This document shows, piece by piece, positions 5,752-6,911 of a DNA stretch of 6,911 nt. The stretch is from the NCBI GenBank assembly GCA_029863105.1, contig JAOTWC010000078.1, forward strand, positions 1 through 6,911. The letters run 5' to 3'. The notes beneath the pieces are model-generated. The model had not been told where the DNA came from, did not search any database, and worked only from the letters and a program-made list of their open reading frames with translations. The stretch comes from Gemmatimonadota bacterium (GTDB lineage: Bacteria > Gemmatimonadota > Gemmatimonadetes > Palauibacterales > Palauibacteraceae). A program made the position numbers and the translations under genes. Within the stretch, counting starts at the first letter, position 1; the number at the start of each line of letters is the position of its first letter.

Positions 5752-6621
5752 ATGCGTCGGAGGATGACGGGGCGCTTGACGGGTCGGGCTCGCGTGACTG
5801 CCGGCCTGCCGGTCGTCTGGTTCCTGTGCGCAGCGAGCACGGGCTCCGCCCAGATGGCCCGCTTGTCGACCACGCCACCGATAGCGGAGGTCCGCCAGGG
5901 AGACGCCCTGCTCGGCTTCGGGATTTCGTACGGCTTCGATCAGACATTCCCGCTCTCGGGTCTCAAAGGCGATCTGCTGTCCATCGGACGGTTCGTCGCG
6001 GCCTACGGGATCGCCGATCACGCCGTTCTCCAGCTCGAGTGGGATGCGCTCCGGATTCTCCGGATCGAACAGGCCGGTCCGTCGGCCGTCATGCTGGCGG
6101 CCGGATCCGGCGAGGGCCACACGTCGGACCTGGCCGACGCCCGCATCACCCTGACCTACGCGCCGTTCAGCCTGCGGAGCGGTGTGCTGTTCGGGGGTTG
6201 GGCGGCGTTCGAACTGCCGAACTCGGAACAGAGCAGGGGAATCGGCAACAACACCAGCAACGCGCTCGTCGGCGGTCTGGTGTCGATTCCCCGTGAGCAC
6301 CTCACGCTGACGGGGCGGCTGGGTCTCGGCATTCTCGAGTCACCGTTGCGGCAGTTCTCCCAGGACGACGTGGTTGTGTACGGTGTGGACGGTCTGGTCG
6401 ACGTTACGGACCGACTTCGTCTCACGGTGTCGGTCGACGGCCGCACGAATCCCCGAAGAACGGTGTCGCTCGGCGCCGAGGACGTCGGGGCCATCCGAGC
6501 CGGTGCAGAGATCCAGGTCGGCGGCTGGCGGATCGATGGCGGTCTGGCGAGCGGGTTCGCCCATCGCAGCCCGGCCTGGCAGGTCGACCTCGGGTTGTCG
6601 TGGATCAGACGAGCGGATTGA
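5752..6621 (+). CDS. Exported protein, putative outer-membrane beta-barrel
   Basis: This 289-residue protein starts with ATG directly after the gltA stop (TAG-ATG). In-frame alternatives are ATG 5764 and GTG 5794; none has an ideal ribosome binding site, so coupling to gltA is likely. The N-terminus is arginine-rich (RRRMTGRLTGRAR), then hydrophobic to STGSAQ (29-34), giving a probable Sec signal peptide cleaved near residue 33-34. The rest has no membrane helix; it shows alternating hydrophobic/polar stretches rich in glycine and aromatics (for example GDALLGFGISYGF and ADARITLTYAPF) and ends in VDLGLSWI, which suits beta-strands of a barrel. The segment FELPNSEQSRGIGNN (153-167) resembles a loop seen in uncharacterised outer-membrane 'transporter' barrels (kLP...GlGt type). 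No transported substrate can be named. Being an exported gene is fairly sure; barrel fold is inference. Confidence 0.75.
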   Translation: MRRRMTGRLTGRARVTAGLPVVWFLCAASTGSAQMARLSTTPPIAEVRQGDALLGFGISYGFDQTFPLSGLKGDLLSIGRFVAAYGIADHAVLQLEWDALRILRIEQAGPSAVMLAAGSGEGHTSDLADARITLTYAPFSLRSGVLFGGWAAFELPNSEQSRGIGNNTSNALVGGLVSIPREHLTLTGRLGLGILESPLRQFSQDDVVVYGVDGLVDVTDRLRLTVSVDGRTNPRRTVSLGAEDVGAIRAGAEIQVGGWRIDGGLASGFAHRSPAWQVDLGLSWIRRAD

Positions 6622-6648
6622 CGGTGGCCGAGGCCCGCGGCCGAACCG
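6622..6648. terminator. GC-rich hairpin between convergent genes, possible bidirectional terminator
   Basis: Immediately after the barrel gene's TGA, CGGTGGCCG (6622-6630) pairs with CGGCC-ACCG (6638-6642 and 6645-6648, GA bulge between) around a 7-nt loop. The position between two convergent stops suits termination from both sides. Neither strand shows a T-run after it, so it is not a canonical intrinsic terminator. Confidence 0.45.
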
Positions 6649-6658
6649 CAGCCTCAGC

Positions 6659-6911
6659 TCAGACCTGGCCCAGCCCCCCACCCACCGGCAGCTCGATCCC
6701 GGTGACGTAGGACGCCTCCTCCGAAGCAAGAAACAGAGCCGCCGCCGCTACTTCTTCCGGTCGCCCGAATCGCCGCATGGGAATCTGTTCGGACATCCGG
6801 GCCACGAATTCCTGCCGCTGCAGGCCTTCGAGACCCGTGCGCTCGAAGATCGGCGTGTCGACGAAACCGGGGCTCACAGCGTTGACCCTGATGCCGAGTG
6901 GCTGGAGTTCG
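6659..6911 (-). CDS. Short-chain dehydrogenase/reductase (SDR), C-terminal part
   Basis: The visible 83 codons are the C-terminal third of a classical SDR of about 250 residues, entering from the right window edge and stopping at TGA (6661-6659). The post-catalytic signature LGIRVNAVSPGFVDTP, where the loop contacts NAD(P), is followed by a substrate-lid region. Next comes the strongly conserved block MRRFGRPEEVAAAALFLASEEASYVTG. The ending GIELPVGGGLGQV replaces the common VDGG with VGGG. The SYK catalytic residues and the N-terminal dinucleotide-binding TGxxxGxG lie outside the window, so cofactor choice and substrate cannot be judged. SDRs of this type are soluble NAD(P)-dependent oxidoreductases, often on hydroxyacyl, sugar or alcohol substrates. 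The gene converges with the barrel gene. Family membership is firm and specificity unknown. Confidence 0.93.
   Translation of the reverse strand, partial: ELQPLGIRVNAVSPGFVDTPIFERTGLEGLQRQEFVARMSEQIPMRRFGRPEEVAAAALFLASEEASYVTGIELPVGGGLGQV

Noticed and set aside
4381..6300. A 639-codon open frame on the minus strand opposite gltA and the barrel gene
   Set aside because: It is an antisense shadow: the plus strand carries an unmistakable citrate synthase with all catalytic motifs, and the antisense product is Arg/His/Gln-rich with no recognisable domain.

Overview
This GC-rich window, with GC-leaning third codon positions and frequent GTG starts, looks like chromosomal DNA from an aerobic Gram-negative bacterium. 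The aerobic reading rests on a SURF1-type cytochrome oxidase assembly factor and a full-length type II citrate synthase. The Gram-negative reading rests on an exported protein with outer-membrane beta-barrel character. The sequence alone does not fix the phylum: Proteobacteria, Gemmatimonadota and Acidobacteriota are all compatible. No insertion sequence, CRISPR array, phage gene or integrase is visible.

Layout: (1) 1-530, minus strand, the first 176 codons of a SURF1 family protein cut by the window edge. (2) 609-693, plus strand, a class II tRNA-Leu with anticodon UAA. (3) 760-3975, plus strand, three overlapping genes: an 81-residue membrane protein with a YLDP-x-TGS motif, a 468-residue protein joining a kinase-like N-terminal half to a SAM-dependent methyltransferase, and a 525-residue membrane protein with a periplasmic alkaline-phosphatase/sulfatase-fold domain. 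(4) 3977-4258, minus strand, a DUF427 protein ending one base from the preceding gene. (5) 4259-4446, a divergent control region. (6) 4447-6621, plus strand, citrate synthase (gltA) followed with no gap by the putative outer-membrane barrel protein. (7) 6622-6648, a GC-rich hairpin between convergent genes. (8) 6659-6911, minus strand, the C-terminal part of a short-chain dehydrogenase/reductase, cut by the window edge.

The most interesting unit is the three-gene chain at 760-3975. The stop/start overlaps (4 bp, then 11 bp) imply translational coupling. The combination of a small membrane protein, a cytoplasmic kinase-like/methyltransferase fusion and a membrane-anchored AlkP-fold enzyme suggests a system that modifies an envelope glycan or lipid. 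That function is inferred; no substrate can be read from the sequence. The rest looks like ordinary housekeeping: respiration assembly, TCA cycle and a tRNA.
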